A stretch of DNA of 64,000 nt from Mycobacterium europaeum (GTDB lineage Bacteria > Actinomycetota > Actinomycetes > Mycobacteriales > Mycobacteriaceae): contig NZ_LQOU01000028.1 in NCBI RefSeq assembly GCF_002102155.1, forward strand, positions 62,001 through 126,000, given 5' to 3'. The notes beneath the pieces are model-generated. The model saw only the letters and a list, made by a program, of their open reading frames with translations. It was not told where the DNA came from and made no database searches. The translations under genes and the position numbers were made by a program. Below are positions 45,636-55,105 of this stretch, one piece after another; position 1 is the stretch's first letter, and every line of letters starts with the position of its first letter.

Positions 45636-45644
45636 ATGGGGTAC
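45618..45644 (+). promoter_or_regulatory. SigF-type promoter candidate before the DUF4193 gene
   Basis: GGTGT (45618-45622, one mismatch), 16 bases, GGGTAC (45639-45644). It overlaps the end of the small membrane gene and lies 66 bases before the DUF4193 start. Confidence 0.45.
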
Positions 45645-45710
45645 GTCCTGCGCCACGGGTGAGTACAGGAAAGTGCGTCAACCCGGCTTCACCAGCAGGA
45701 AGGAACTGCC

Positions 45711-46013
45711 ATGCCGACCGCAAGCGACTATGACGCACGCCGCGCCTCGGACTCCGAAGCCCAGGACAAGTCCGCCATCCGCGAACTGGCGCCGACCTTG
45801 CACGGGTCGGCCACCGCGGTGGTCGACGAGGACCCCAACGATGTGCACTTCTTCGAGTTGCCCGGCGCCGACCTGTCCGGTGAAGAGCTGTCGGTGACCG
45901 TGATTCCCCAGCGGTCCGATGAATTCACTTGCTCCAGCTGCTTTTTGGTGCAACACCGCAGCCGGCTGCGCAGCTCGAGCGCCGGCGTGTCCATCTGCGC
46001 CGACTGCGCCTGA
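45711..46013 (+). CDS. DUF4193 zinc-ribbon protein
   Basis: 100 residues. DUF4193 family (Rv2699c-like), universal in actinobacteria: an acidic N-terminal half (VVDEDPNDVHFFELPGADLSGEELSV) and a CSSC...CADC zinc knuckle at the end (FTCSSCFLVQHRSR, ICADCA). AAGGAA precedes the ATG. It is probably an additional copy beside the core one, tied to the stress island by its neighbours. Function unknown. Confidence 0.86.
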   Translation: MPTASDYDARRASDSEAQDKSAIRELAPTLHGSATAVVDEDPNDVHFFELPGADLSGEELSVTVIPQRSDEFTCSSCFLVQHRSRLRSSSAGVSICADCA

Positions 46014-46051
46014 CACCGGCGCCCCGGGCGATCCGTTGCCCCGCAACCGAT

Positions 46052-46627
46052 TCAGGCCTGCGCCCATTCGCGGTCGCACACGGCGCACCGCCGGGTGACC
46101 ATCGCCCAGCCCGGTTCGTCCGGGCCGGGCTGGCGGATCGGGTGGGCCGAAGTGTCGCCGCAGCCGGGGCAGGCACAGACGGCGCGGTAGGGCTCCATGG
46201 GCTGGCCCTGCATCAGCCGGAGGTTTTCCGCGCGGGAGAACGGCACGATCGCCAACGGCTCGGGGCGGGGGACCGGGCGCGGCTTTTCGAACCACAACAG
46301 GCCACAGGTCACCGTCGCGACCGCGGTGAAGATGGCCAGGATCATTGTCGGGATGTTCCACGGCCAGTTCGGCGGGATGGGAGTCACCACCAGAACCGCC
46401 AGCACCGTGGAGAGCAGGGCGCCGATGATGGTGCCCGGTTTGGCAAACCGGTAGTGGTCGCCGACGCTGAGCGCCTCCCACGCCCGGATCTCCCGCTGCC
46501 GCTGCGCGACCTCGGCCAGAGTGGGGTGCCGGCGACCGGCGCCGTCCGTGCAAACAGCAAACCCCGTCACCTGTCGCGTAGGCCCGCGCGGCTCGCCCCG
46601 CGCGGGCGACGAGCTTGCGGGCGTCAT
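46052..46627 (-). CDS. Membrane protein with C-terminal zinc-ribbon-like Cys pairs
   Basis: 191 residues from the ATG at 46627; a start at 46648 is also possible. A charged head (TLAEVAQRQREIRAWEAL) is followed by two helices (about 62-80 and 87-105) and a cytosolic tail with four Cys: CACPGCG and CAVCDREW, probably a zinc ribbon. No family recognised. It converges with the DUF4193 gene over a 38-base gap. Confidence 0.65.
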   Translation of the reverse strand: MTPASSSPARGEPRGPTRQVTGFAVCTDGAGRRHPTLAEVAQRQREIRAWEALSVGDHYRFAKPGTIIGALLSTVLAVLVVTPIPPNWPWNIPTMILAIFTAVATVTCGLLWFEKPRPVPRPEPLAIVPFSRAENLRLMQGQPMEPYRAVCACPGCGDTSAHPIRQPGPDEPGWAMVTRRCAVCDREWAQA

Positions 46628-46708
46628 GCAGGCCGAGCTTAATGGCAAGGCCGCGACGCCGCAGCGTGAGACCGCGGCGCCGGCCGGCGTACAGCTAACA
46701 CAACTGAG

Positions 46709-46782
<74 letters not shown>

Positions 46783-46843
46783 CTTGAAGCTCCGACAGCC
46801 TATCGCACCGGCCCGTCGGCTGGCCAAATCGCGGTGTGGCGGG

Positions 46844-47959
46844 TCACTGCCACCGGCACGAACGCTCGAACTCCGCCAACGACTCGGCCGGGCCACTCGG
46901 GTCGATGCCCTGCGCGCTGACCCACGCGTCGTCGAAGTAGGTGTCGGTGTAGCGGTCGCCGCTGTCGGCGAGCAGCGTGACCACCGACCCGCTGCGCCGT
47001 TGGGCCACCATCTCGGCGAGCAGACCGAAGGCGCCCCAGACGTTGGTGCCCGTCGAGGGCCCCACCCGGCGTCCCAGGACCGCGCTGACGTGGCGGGCGG
47101 CGGCGACCGACGCCGCGTCGGGGACCAGCACCATGCGGTCGACCACGTCGGCGAGAAACGACGGTTCGACCCGCGGGCGGCCGATGCCCTCGATGCGCGA
47201 GGACCCGGACATCACGATGTCGCAGCGGCCTTCGGCGTAGGCGGGAAAGAACGCGGAGTTCTCCGGGTCGACGACGCACAGCCGGGTGGCGTGCCGCCGG
47301 TAGCGGATGTAGCGGCCGATCGTCGCGCTGGTGCCGCCGGTGCCCGCACCGACCACGATCCATTCCGGAATCGGATGCGTCTCCTCGCCCATCTGCTCGA
47401 AGATCGACTCGGCGATGTTGTTGTTGCCCCGCCAGTCGGTGGCGCGTTCGGCGTTGGTGAATTGGTCCAGGTAATGGCCGCCGGTGTCGCGGGCGACCCG
47501 CTCGGCCTCGGCGTACACCTCGCCGGAGTCGTGCACGAAATGGCAACGGCCGCCCTGGGCCTCGATCAGCGCCACCTTCGACGAGCTGGTGGAAGTCGGC
47601 ATCACGGCCACGAACGGCAGGCCCAGCAGGGCCGCGAAGTAGGCCTCCGACACCGCGGTCGAGCCCGACGAGGCCTCGACCACGGTGGTGCCCTCGTTGA
47701 TCCACCCGTTGCAGAGCGCATACAGGAACAACGACCGCGCCAGCCGGTGCTTGAGGCTGCCCGTGATATGCGTGGTCTCGTCTTTGAGGTAGAGCGCCAC
47801 CTGAGCGCCCGGGCCGTCCGCGGCCCACGCCGACGGCAGGGGATACCGCAGCAGGTGGGTGTCGGCGCTGCGACGGGCGTCGGCGTGGATCAGCCGAATC
47901 GCGTCGTCCGTCCAGCACCGCGAGCGGCTGCGGACCGCGATCCGGGTCCGCTCGCTCAA
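46844..47959 (-). CDS. PLP-dependent cysteine synthase-like lyase (Rv3684-like)
   Basis: 371 residues from the TTG at 47959, which overlaps the phosphoesterase stop (TTGA). Fold-type II PLP enzyme: the lysine is in [14 protein letters not shown], the substrate loop is [20 protein letters not shown] and the phosphate loop is [17 protein letters not shown]. It differs from CysK/CysM in the loop regions; Rv3684-type proteins may act in cysteine breakdown or another beta-replacement. No start with a good ribosome site is seen, so coupling from upstream is likely. Confidence 0.87.
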   Translation of the reverse strand: MSERTRIAVRSRSRCWTDDAIRLIHADARRSADTHLLRYPLPSAWAADGPGAQVALYLKDETTHITGSLKHRLARSLFLYALCNGWINEGTTVVEASSGSTAVSEAYFAALLGLPFVAVMPTSTSSSKVALIEAQGGRCHFVHDSGEVYAEAERVARDTGGHYLDQFTNAERATDWRGNNNIAESIFEQMGEETHPIPEWIVVGAGTGGTSATIGRYIRYRRHATRLCVVDPENSAFFPAYAEGRCDIVMSGSSRIEGIGRPRVEPSFLADVVDRMVLVPDAASVAAARHVSAVLGRRVGPSTGTNVWGAFGLLAEMVAQRRSGSVVTLLADSGDRYTDTYFDDAWVSAQGIDPSGPAESLAEFERSCRWQ

Positions 47960-49005
47960 CGCACCGAAACTGTTGGCTGCGAACGGCTCAGGTCGCTGGC
48001 CGAATCGCGACCGCCCATCGGGGTGGCGATCAACGTCAGCAGCGTGGCCTCGGGCCGGCAGCAGAAGCGCACCGGGGCGAACGGCGAGGTGCCGATCCCG
48101 CCGGAGACATGCAGCTGCATGTGCGCGCCCCAGCGCGACGGGCCCTTCGCGCGCGACCGGTCCAGGCCGCAGTTGGTGACGAGGGCGCCGTAGAGCGGGA
48201 GGCAGACCTGGCCGCCGTGGGTGTGCCCGGCCATCACCAGCTGGTAGCCGTCGGCGGCGAAGCGGTCCAGCACCCGCGGCTCCGGGGAATGGGTCAGCCC
48301 GAGCCGCAGGTTCGCGGCCGGGCTGGCCGGCCCCGCGATCGTCTCGTAGCGGTCGCGGTCGATGTGCGGGTCGTCGACGCCGGCGGCCGCCACGTGCAGG
48401 CCGGCCACCTCGAACTCGCGCCGCGTGTGGGTCAGGTCCAGCCAGCCGCGCTCGGTGAAGGCCGCCCGCAGGTCCTGCCACGGCAGCGGTTCGCCGTGGA
48501 CCCGATGCGACGGGTTGGTCACGTAGTTCAGCGGGTTCTTCAGGCGCGGCCCGAAGTAGTCATTGCTGCCGAACACGAAAACGCCCGGCCGCGAGAGCAA
48601 GTCCCCGAGGGCCTGCACCACCGCGGGCACCGCCTTGGGGTGCGCCAGGTTGTCTCCGGTGTTGACCACCAGGTCGGGTTCCCAGTTGCTCAGCTCGCGC
48701 AGCCAGGCCTGTTTGCGGCGCTGGTTGGGCAGCATGTGCAGATCGCTGATATGCAGCACCCGAAGCGGCGTGGAGCCCGGCGTCAGGACGGGCATGGTTA
48801 TCTCGCGCAGGACGAAGGCGTTGCGCTCGACGACGGCGGCATAACCAATGCCGACGACGGCCGAGCCGAGCGCGACGGCACCGGTACGTAGCAGCGTGGG
48901 CAGCGCCCCGCGACGACGCGGTCCGCGCAGCGGACTGGTGTGGGGGCGCCCCCAGCCGCGCAGCGGACTGCCAAGGAGCGGGGCCATCGAGCTTGCATCA
49001 GCCAT
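47956..49005 (-). CDS. Calcineurin-like metallophosphoesterase (Rv3683-like)
   Basis: 349 residues. Metal motifs ISDLHMLP (DxH), NTGDNL (GD), FGSNDYF (GN-type, with SND) and MAGHTHGGQ (GHxH) are in order. A membrane helix is seen near 42-60 ([17 protein letters not shown]), so it is probably anchored with the catalytic part outside. The first 33 residues coincide with a repeat element (48925-48970), so the true start may be further in. It stands between ponA2 and the Rv3684-like gene, as in M. tuberculosis. Confidence 0.88.
   Translation of the reverse strand: MADASSMAPLLGSPLRGWGRPHTSPLRGPRRRGALPTLLRTGAVALGSAVVGIGYAAVVERNAFVLREITMPVLTPGSTPLRVLHISDLHMLPNQRRKQAWLRELSNWEPDLVVNTGDNLAHPKAVPAVVQALGDLLSRPGVFVFGSNDYFGPRLKNPLNYVTNPSHRVHGEPLPWQDLRAAFTERGWLDLTHTRREFEVAGLHVAAAGVDDPHIDRDRYETIAGPASPAANLRLGLTHSPEPRVLDRFAADGYQLVMAGHTHGGQVCLPLYGALVTNCGLDRSRAKGPSRWGAHMQLHVSGGIGTSPFAPVRFCCRPEATLLTLIATPMGGRDSASDLSRSQPTVSVR
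48925..48970. repeat. Palindrome between 13-bp direct repeats in the phosphoesterase 5' end
   Basis: TGGGGGCGCCCCCA (48941-48954), a perfect 14-bp palindrome, is framed by two copies of gcgcagcggactg (48925-48937 and 48958-48970). It is in frame in the first 30 codons of the phosphoesterase gene. Similar dyads stand at 7143-7156 and 58706-58719. Confidence 0.7.
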
Positions 49006-49085
49006 GCTGGCAGCCTACTGCCGGTTGCGCTTTGGCAACGGAGAGCTTGCGTCGCAATTATGAAATCGTGCGGTTGTGTGCCGGT

Positions 49086-51509
49086 CTACGGCGGCGGCTG
49101 TCCCGGCGGAGGCGGCGGTGCCAGCAGCGGAATGGTGATCGGCGGCAGGCCCGGGATCTCCACCACCTGCGAGCCGACCGGTGGCGCGCCCTCCGGCGGC
49201 GGTGGGGGAGCCGGCGGAATGCCGTTGCTGACCTGGATGGTGATGATCGACCCGGGAATCGTTGCGCCGCTTGGCGTCGTTCCGACCACCTCGCCCTGCT
49301 TGGCGCTGCTGTTGACGAAGTTGTTCTGGTCGGCGACCTGGAAGCCCGCCTCCTTGAGGCGCGACCGTGCCGCGTCGATGTCCAGGCCGGCGACGCTGGG
49401 CACCCGCGACCCGGGCGACCCGTCGACGTACCGCGGATCGGTGGGCGGCAACTGCACCGGCCCGAAGTTGGTGGCGATCGGCTTCATCGCCGTGAACCAG
49501 GTGCGGGCCGGCTCGTTACCGCCGTACAGGTCACCCTCGGCGCAATGGCGCAGCGGCGACGAGCACAGGTCGGTGGGCGTCGTGGAGTCGTCGTAGATGT
49601 AGTTGGCCGCCGCGTAGTGGCTGGTGAACCCCACGAACCCAGAGGAGCGGTGCGCCTCCGTGGTGCCGGTCTTGCCGGACACCGGCAGGTTCCACCCGGC
49701 GGCGGCGGCCGAACCGGCCGCCGTGCCACCGCCGAGCGCGTCCTTGCTCATCGCGTTGGCCAGGGTGTTCGCCAGGCCCTCGGGCACCACCTGATCGCAG
49801 GTCTCGGTGGTCACCGCGACCTCGTTGCCGTGCCGGTCGATCAGCTTGTCGATCGGATTCGCCGGGCACCACGTCCCCCCGGAGCCCAGCGTGGCCGCGA
49901 CGTTGGACAGCTCCAGCGCGTTGACCTCGATGGGGCCCAGGGTGAACGATCCGATGTTCTGCCGCTTGACGAAGTCGGCCAGGCTTTCGTTGCTGTCGGG
50001 GTTGTAGTCGCGGGCCGTGCCGGGGTCGGCGTAGGACCGCAGCCCGAGCTTGATCGCCATGTCCACCGTGCGGGTCACGCCGACCTGCTGGATCAGCTTG
50101 GCGAACGCGGTGTTGGGCGAGGTGGCCAGCGCGTCGGTCACGTTCATCGACCCGCGGTAGTTGCCGGCGTTGACCACGCACCAGGTGTCCTTGGGGCAGC
50201 CTTTGGCGCCGCCGCTGCCCATGCCCTTGGCCTGGAACCGGCCCGGCACCTCGAGCGTGGCGTTGATGCCCATCCCCATGTCCAGGGCGGCGGCCGTGGT
50301 GAAGATCTTGAAGACCGACCCCGCGCCGTCGCCGACCAACGAGAAGGGCTGCGGGCGCATGGTTTCGCCGGCGTCGAGGTTCAGCCCGTAGGTCCGGTTA
50401 CTGGCCATCGCCATCACCTTGTGCGACGTCTTTCCCGGCTGGATCACGCTCATCACGCTGGAGATCCCCGGCAGCGTCGGGCTGGCGAACTGGTCGATGG
50501 CCGACTTGACCGGGATCTGCACGTCGGGGTCCAGCGTGGTGCGGATCAGGTACCCGCCGCGGGCCACCTGTTCTTTGCTGATACCGGCGCGGGACAGGTA
50601 CTCCTGGACGTAGTCACAGAAGAACGCGCGGTCGCCGGCCGCGATGCAGCCGCGCGGCAGTTCGTTGGGCTGCGGCAGTACGCCCAGCGGGGTGGCCTTG
50701 GCGGCGCGCAGCGCGTCGGCCTCCTGCGGGATGTTCTCGATCATAGTGTCCAGCACCAGGTTTCGCCGCGCCAGCGCGCCCTCGGGATTGGTGTAGGGGT
50801 TGAGCGCGCTCGTGGACTGCACCATGCCCGCCAACAGCGCCGCCTGCTGCCAGTTGAGGTCGGACGCGTTGATGCCGAAGTAGGTCTGGGCCGCGTCCTG
50901 CACGCCGAACGAGCCGTTGCCGAAGGACACCAGGTTCAGGTAGCGGGTCAGGATCTCGGGCTTGGTGAAGGTCTTGTCCAGGGTGAGCGCCATCCGGATC
51001 TCACGCAGCTTGCGCGCCGGGGTGGTCTCCACGGCTGCGCGCTTCTCGGCGTCGGTCTTGGCCGTCACCAGCAACTGATAGTTCTTGATGTACTGCTGCT
51101 CGATCGTCGAACCGCCCCGGGTGTCGACGTCGCCGCGCGCGTAGCCGGCCAACCCGGTCAGCGTGCCCTTCCAGTCCACCCCGTTGTGCTCGGCGAACCG
51201 CTTGTCCTCGATGGACACGATCGCCAGCTTCATCGTGTTGGCGATCTTGTCGCTGGGCACCTCGAACCGGCGCTGGGAGTACAGCCACGCGATGGTGTTG
51301 CCCTTCGCGTCGACCATCGTCGACACCGCGGGTATCTCGCCCTCGAGGAGTTGGGCCGAGCCGTTGGCGACGACTTCGGAGGCGCGGTTGGACATCAGGC
51401 CCATTCCGCCCGCGAACGGAAACATCAGTGCCGTGGCGACGACGCCGGCCAGCAAGCAGTACCCCGCAAGCTTGAGGATCGTGAAGAAGGCCGGGGGGCG
51501 GTCTGACAT
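49086..51509 (-). CDS. ponA2: PonA2, class A penicillin-binding protein
   Basis: 807 residues, close to Rv3682. A membrane helix at about 11-32; GT51 transglycosylase domain with catalytic Glu101 in SIEDKRFAEHNG and GGSTIEQQYIKN; transpeptidase domain with S398-VFK401, TSPNTAF (SxN) and SGKTGTTE (KTG); a C-terminal PASTA domain (about 700-765) and a proline-rich tail. It builds and cross-links peptidoglycan and in mycobacteria is needed for stress survival. Divergent from whiB4. Confidence 0.96.
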   Translation of the reverse strand: MSDRPPAFFTILKLAGYCLLAGVVATALMFPFAGGMGLMSNRASEVVANGSAQLLEGEIPAVSTMVDAKGNTIAWLYSQRRFEVPSDKIANTMKLAIVSIEDKRFAEHNGVDWKGTLTGLAGYARGDVDTRGGSTIEQQYIKNYQLLVTAKTDAEKRAAVETTPARKLREIRMALTLDKTFTKPEILTRYLNLVSFGNGSFGVQDAAQTYFGINASDLNWQQAALLAGMVQSTSALNPYTNPEGALARRNLVLDTMIENIPQEADALRAAKATPLGVLPQPNELPRGCIAAGDRAFFCDYVQEYLSRAGISKEQVARGGYLIRTTLDPDVQIPVKSAIDQFASPTLPGISSVMSVIQPGKTSHKVMAMASNRTYGLNLDAGETMRPQPFSLVGDGAGSVFKIFTTAAALDMGMGINATLEVPGRFQAKGMGSGGAKGCPKDTWCVVNAGNYRGSMNVTDALATSPNTAFAKLIQQVGVTRTVDMAIKLGLRSYADPGTARDYNPDSNESLADFVKRQNIGSFTLGPIEVNALELSNVAATLGSGGTWCPANPIDKLIDRHGNEVAVTTETCDQVVPEGLANTLANAMSKDALGGGTAAGSAAAAGWNLPVSGKTGTTEAHRSSGFVGFTSHYAAANYIYDDSTTPTDLCSSPLRHCAEGDLYGGNEPARTWFTAMKPIATNFGPVQLPPTDPRYVDGSPGSRVPSVAGLDIDAARSRLKEAGFQVADQNNFVNSSAKQGEVVGTTPSGATIPGSIITIQVSNGIPPAPPPPPEGAPPVGSQVVEIPGLPPITIPLLAPPPPPGQPPP

Positions 51510-51866
51510 GGCTACTACAGTAGCGGCCCCCAGTCACGCCGCCACGCTGCGAGTTCGTCCGGATTTTGCGCGGTCATCGACCAGCGCTTTACGCGCCGGG
51601 CCGCGATAAAATTGTCGCGTGCGTCAGCGTCCCGCCCCGGGTGACGTGTGCAAGATCACTTCTTCGCCTGTGGTTCTAGGCCGAGACGGCACGCCCGTCC
51701 CAAAAAAAGCGTTATCGGACTGTTGCGCAATTGGCAGCTGACCACCTAACTTAGACACACGGTGAGATTCAGGTAACACCGATGTACACAGTGTGGCGTA
51801 GATCGCAGGTGAGATCTGCACCCGGAGGGCGGTCGCGAGAGCGGCCGGTAGGGAAGGGACCAGCTC
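51510..51866. other. Divergent promoter region ponA2/whiB4
   Basis: 357 bases without a gene. It holds both promoters. A likely housekeeping-type promoter for whiB4 is TTGCGC near 51723 with TAACTT or TTAGAC near 51747-51755, leaving a leader of about 100 bases. An imperfect dyad CGGTG-N12-CACCG (about 51761-51782) follows. No SigF-type motif is seen. Confidence 0.5.
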
Positions 51867-52217
51867 GTGTCAGGAACACGACCTGCGGCACGTAGGACAA
51901 ACATTGCGGCCGCGCAAGGGGTACTCCGCAGCGTTGACGCCGAAGAACGGATCGCCTGGGTTTCCAAAGCACTGTGCCGGACCACCGACCCGGACGAACT
52001 CTTCGTCCGGGGAGCCGCCCAACGTAAAGCCGCCGTCATCTGCCGGCACTGCCCGGTCATGCAGGAGTGCGGCGCGGACGCGCTGGACAACAAAGTCGAG
52101 TTCGGCGTCTGGGGCGGCATGACGGAACGTCAGCGTCGCGCCCTGCTCAAGCAGCACCCCGAGGTGGTGTCGTGGGCGGACTTCTTCGACAAGAGGAGAA
52201 CCCGCAGCGTCGGCTGA
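51867..52217 (+). CDS. whiB4: WhiB4, iron-sulphur redox-responsive regulator
   Basis: 116 residues from a GTG start. Wbl family with four cluster Cys: C37, C59, C62 and C68 (ALCRT, ICRHCPVMQEC), and the turn GVWGGM (about 91-96), followed by a basic C-terminus. In M. tuberculosis WhiB4 controls the antioxidant response and condenses DNA when oxidised. The long intergenic region before it suggests complex control. Confidence 0.95.
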   Translation: MSGTRPAARRTNIAAAQGVLRSVDAEERIAWVSKALCRTTDPDELFVRGAAQRKAAVICRHCPVMQECGADALDNKVEFGVWGGMTERQRRALLKQHPEVVSWADFFDKRRTRSVG

Positions 52218-52239
52218 GCCAAGGGTTCGCCCGGGTCCC

Positions 52240-53385
52240 TCAGCGGACCGCCGCGTCGCCGGTGGAAGTGATCTGGTCGGCCAGCGCGCGCAGCGCTTCC
52301 AGGTCCGACACGTCGAACGGCAGCGAAGGCACCCCGATGACCGGCACGTGCGGATTGGCCCCGGTGAAGCGGGACAGCAACCTGATCTCCCGCTTGGCGG
52401 TCTGCGCGCGGTCGGCGTGAATCCTCAGCACGGCCGCGGCCAACGACGCCGCCTCGGAATCCCGTTCGGCCTCCAAGGTCTCGAATCCGTCGATGGCCCG
52501 CTCGGCGGGTAACGAGCACAACGTCGGGTGGGTGCGATTCAAGACCAGCCCCGCGAGCGGCATCCCCTCCTGGGACAACCGGTCGACGAAGAAGGAGGCC
52601 TCGCGCAGTGCGTCGGGTTCGGCCGCCGACACCACGACGAACTGGGTGCCGCGCCGCTTCAGCAGCGCGTAGGTACGGTCGGCCTTCTCCCGGAAACCAC
52701 CGAAGGTGGCGTCCAGTGACTGCACGAACGCCGCCGCATCGCTCAACATCTGCGAGCCGAGCACGGTGGACATCGCCTTCATCGCCAAACCCATTGCGCC
52801 CGTGACCAATCGGCCTATGCCCCGGCCCGGCGCGAGCAGCAGTCGCCACAACCGGCTGTCCATGAAGCTGCCCAGTCGTTTCGGCGCGTCCAGGAAGTCC
52901 AGAGCGTTGCGCGACGGCGGCGTGTCCACCACCACCAGGTCCCAGCGGTCCTGCGCCAACAGCTGACCCAGCTTCTCCATCGCCATGTACTCCTGCGTGC
53001 CGGCGAGCGAGCTGGCGACGGTCTGATAAAACTGGTTGTCCAAAATCGCTTGCGCCCGCCCGTTTCCGGAGTACTGGAGCACCATCTCGTCAAACGTGCG
53101 GCGCATGTCGAGCATCATCGCGTGCAACTCGCCGGGAACCTCGGGCGCCAGGGGCACCCGCTGGGGGGTGTTGCCAAGGTCGTTGACCCCCAGCGCTTGC
53201 GCCAGCCGCTTGGCCGGATCGATCGTCAACACGCAGACGTTGCGGCCGTATTCGGCCGCGCGCAACGCCATGGCGGCCGCGGTGGTGGTTTTCCCCACCC
53301 CGCCGGCGCCGCAGCACACCACCACTCGGTTGGACGTGTCGGCCAAGATGGCCGCCATATCAAGCCTGTTCGGTGCGGTGATCAT
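52240..53385 (-). CDS. ArsA/Get3-like ATPase (Rv3680-like)
   Basis: 381 residues. Deviant Walker [21 protein letters not shown], switch I region [15 protein letters not shown] and Walker [18 protein letters not shown]. The family includes arsenite pump ATPases and the tail-anchor targeting factor Get3. In M. tuberculosis Rv3679 and Rv3680 form a complex tied to glycerol and nitric-oxide resistance. The ATG overlaps the partner's stop (ATGA), in keeping with a hetero-oligomer. Confidence 0.92.
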   Translation of the reverse strand: MITAPNRLDMAAILADTSNRVVVCCGAGGVGKTTTAAAMALRAAEYGRNVCVLTIDPAKRLAQALGVNDLGNTPQRVPLAPEVPGELHAMMLDMRRTFDEMVLQYSGNGRAQAILDNQFYQTVASSLAGTQEYMAMEKLGQLLAQDRWDLVVVDTPPSRNALDFLDAPKRLGSFMDSRLWRLLLAPGRGIGRLVTGAMGLAMKAMSTVLGSQMLSDAAAFVQSLDATFGGFREKADRTYALLKRRGTQFVVVSAAEPDALREASFFVDRLSQEGMPLAGLVLNRTHPTLCSLPAERAIDGFETLEAERDSEAASLAAAVLRIHADRAQTAKREIRLLSRFTGANPHVPVIGVPSLPFDVSDLEALRALADQITSTGDAAVR

Positions 53386-54401
53386 CGAACCCCCTGCTGC
53401 GCAAGCGATTCCGAAAGCTCGTAGAGGCTTCCGAGGTCGACGCCGTCGGAGATCGCCGGCAGTTCCAGCCGCGGCACCTGCAACGCGTCCAGCTGCTGCG
53501 CGATCTCGGCCCGCGCGGCGATCACCGCCGCATGCTCGATGGTTTCGGTCAGCAGCCCGGCGAAGTCGGTGTCGTTCAGCTTGATCCCGGCCATCTCCAA
53601 TCCCGCGCGCAGTGAGTCCGCGTCGACGTGTCCCTCGGCGGCCTTGGCCAGGTCGGCCGGCTGCAGGTGAGACGGGATGTTGCGGTTGACGATCACGCTG
53701 CCGATCGGCAGCTCCATCTCGGCGAGTTCCTCGATGGCCTCCAGCGTCTCCTGCACCGGCAGCGCCTCCAGCAGGGTCACCAGGTGAATGGCGGTCTGCT
53801 CGGAGTGCAGCAGCTTCACCACACCCTCGCTCTGCGAGTGCACGGGGCCGCCCTTGGCCAGATCCGACACGGCCTTGGTGACGTCCAGGAAGCGCGCGAT
53901 CCGCCCCGTCGGCGGGGCGTCGACGACCACCGCGTCGTAGACCGGGAGCCGGTTTTTATCGACGCGCACCACCGACTCCTTGATCTTTCCGGTGAGCAGC
54001 ACGTCGCGCAGGCCGGGCGCGATCGTCGTCGCGAACTCGATCGCGCCGATGCGCCGCATCGCCCGCCCGGCGATGCCGAGGTTGTAGAACATGTCCAGGT
54101 ATTCCAGGAACGCGGCCTCGATGTCGATCGCCAGTGCGTTGACCTGACCGCCCCGTTCGGCCGTGGCGATCTTGACCTCCTGGTAGGGCAGCGGCGGAAC
54201 GTCGAAGAGTTGCGCGATGCCTTGTCGCCCTTCGACTTCCACGAGGAGCACCTTGCGGCCTCCGGCTGCCAGGGTCAGTGCCAGTGCGGCCGCAATCGTC
54301 GACTTGCCCGTACCGCCTTTGCCGGTGACGAAATGCAGGCGGGCTTTAGACAGCCGCGCCGGCCAGCCGACGGCGCCGCCGCCGCTCGATGTGTTTGCCA
54401 C
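53382..54401 (-). CDS. ArsA/Get3-like ATPase (Rv3679-like)
   Basis: 339 residues from a GTG start. Walker [41 protein letters not shown] as Walker B/switch region. First gene of the two-ATPase operon, coupled to the Rv3680-like gene by a 4-base overlap. It lacks the ArsA metal-site Cys pattern, so arsenite transport is not expected. It diverges from the DUF4177 gene over 77 bases. Confidence 0.92.
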   Translation of the reverse strand: MANTSSGGGAVGWPARLSKARLHFVTGKGGTGKSTIAAALALTLAAGGRKVLLVEVEGRQGIAQLFDVPPLPYQEVKIATAERGGQVNALAIDIEAAFLEYLDMFYNLGIAGRAMRRIGAIEFATTIAPGLRDVLLTGKIKESVVRVDKNRLPVYDAVVVDAPPTGRIARFLDVTKAVSDLAKGGPVHSQSEGVVKLLHSEQTAIHLVTLLEALPVQETLEAIEELAEMELPIGSVIVNRNIPSHLQPADLAKAAEGHVDADSLRAGLEMAGIKLNDTDFAGLLTETIEHAAVIAARAEIAQQLDALQVPRLELPAISDGVDLGSLYELSESLAQQGVR

Positions 54402-54478
54402 CTTCGCATGCTAGCCCGACCGGCGCCCGGGCCACGGGCAGGCCAGAGCCGTTCACATCCGACCGATAAGCTCGCGCC

Positions 54479-54640
54479 ATGAGCCAACCGACCGCATGGG
54501 AATACGTCACCGTCCCGCTGCTGACGCACGCCACCAAACAGATTCTCGACCAGTGGGGTGCCGACGGATGGGAACTGGTGTCCGTGCTGCCCGGTCCCAC
54601 CGGCGAGCAACACGTCGCGTATCTGAAGCGCCCGAAGTAG
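54479..54640 (+). CDS. DUF4177-type small protein (Rv3678A-like)
   Basis: 53 residues, too short for most gene callers: MSQPTAWEYVTVPLLTHATK at the start, DQWGADGWELVSV in the middle and a basic end LKRPK. This GADGWELV core is the DUF4177 mark. The stop TAG is directly followed by the ATG of the RidA-like gene, so the two are one unit. Function unknown. Confidence 0.85.
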   Translation: MSQPTAWEYVTVPLLTHATKQILDQWGADGWELVSVLPGPTGEQHVAYLKRPK

Positions 54641-55105
54641 ATGACCGCGTCGGCCCGGCTCGCGCAACTCGGCGTCGCGCTTCCGGAGGTGGTGGCGCCG
54701 CTGGCCGCCTACGTGCCCGCGGTGCGAACGGGTGACTTGGTCTACACCGCCGGCCAGCTACCGATGCGGGCCGGGCAGTTGGCCGGGACCGGCAAGGTCG
54801 GGGCGCAGGTCAGTATGGAAGAGGGCAAGGCGATGGCGCGGATCTGCGCGCTCAACGCCCTGGCGGCCGTCGATTCGCTGGTGGGCATCGACGCGGTGAC
54901 CCGGGTGGTCAAGGTCGTCGGCTTCGTCGCCTCCGCCCCGGGTTTCAACGGCCAGCCCGGCGTCATCAACGGGGCTTCCGAGCTGCTGGCCGAGGTGTTC
55001 GGCGATGACGGCGCGCACGCGCGGTCGGCGGTCGGCGTGTCCGAGCTGCCGCTGGATGCGCCGGTGGAAGTCGAGCTGATCGTGGAGGTCGGCTCACGAC
55101 CGTGA
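54641..55105 (+). CDS. RidA/YjgF-family protein (Rv3678c-like)
   Basis: 154 residues. Rid-type fold with GDLVYTAGQLPMRAG, CALNALAAVDSLVG and a C-terminal ELPLDAPVEVELIVEV. RidA proper removes reactive enamine/imine intermediates through an Arg; the usual Arg of the catalytic RidA class is replaced by an AHARSAVGVSELPL segment, so this belongs to the uncharacterised Rid groups. It overlaps the following metallo-hydrolase by 4 bases. Confidence 0.85.
   Translation: MTASARLAQLGVALPEVVAPLAAYVPAVRTGDLVYTAGQLPMRAGQLAGTGKVGAQVSMEEGKAMARICALNALAAVDSLVGIDAVTRVVKVVGFVASAPGFNGQPGVINGASELLAEVFGDDGAHARSAVGVSELPLDAPVEVELIVEVGSRP

Noticed and set aside
48993..51506. 837-codon plus-strand frame over ponA2
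   Set aside because: Exact mirror of ponA2, no ribosome site and no domain.
51761..51782. CRP-like site before whiB4
   Set aside because: CGGTG-N12-CACCG does not fit the TGTGA-N6-TCACA form; kept only as an imperfect dyad.
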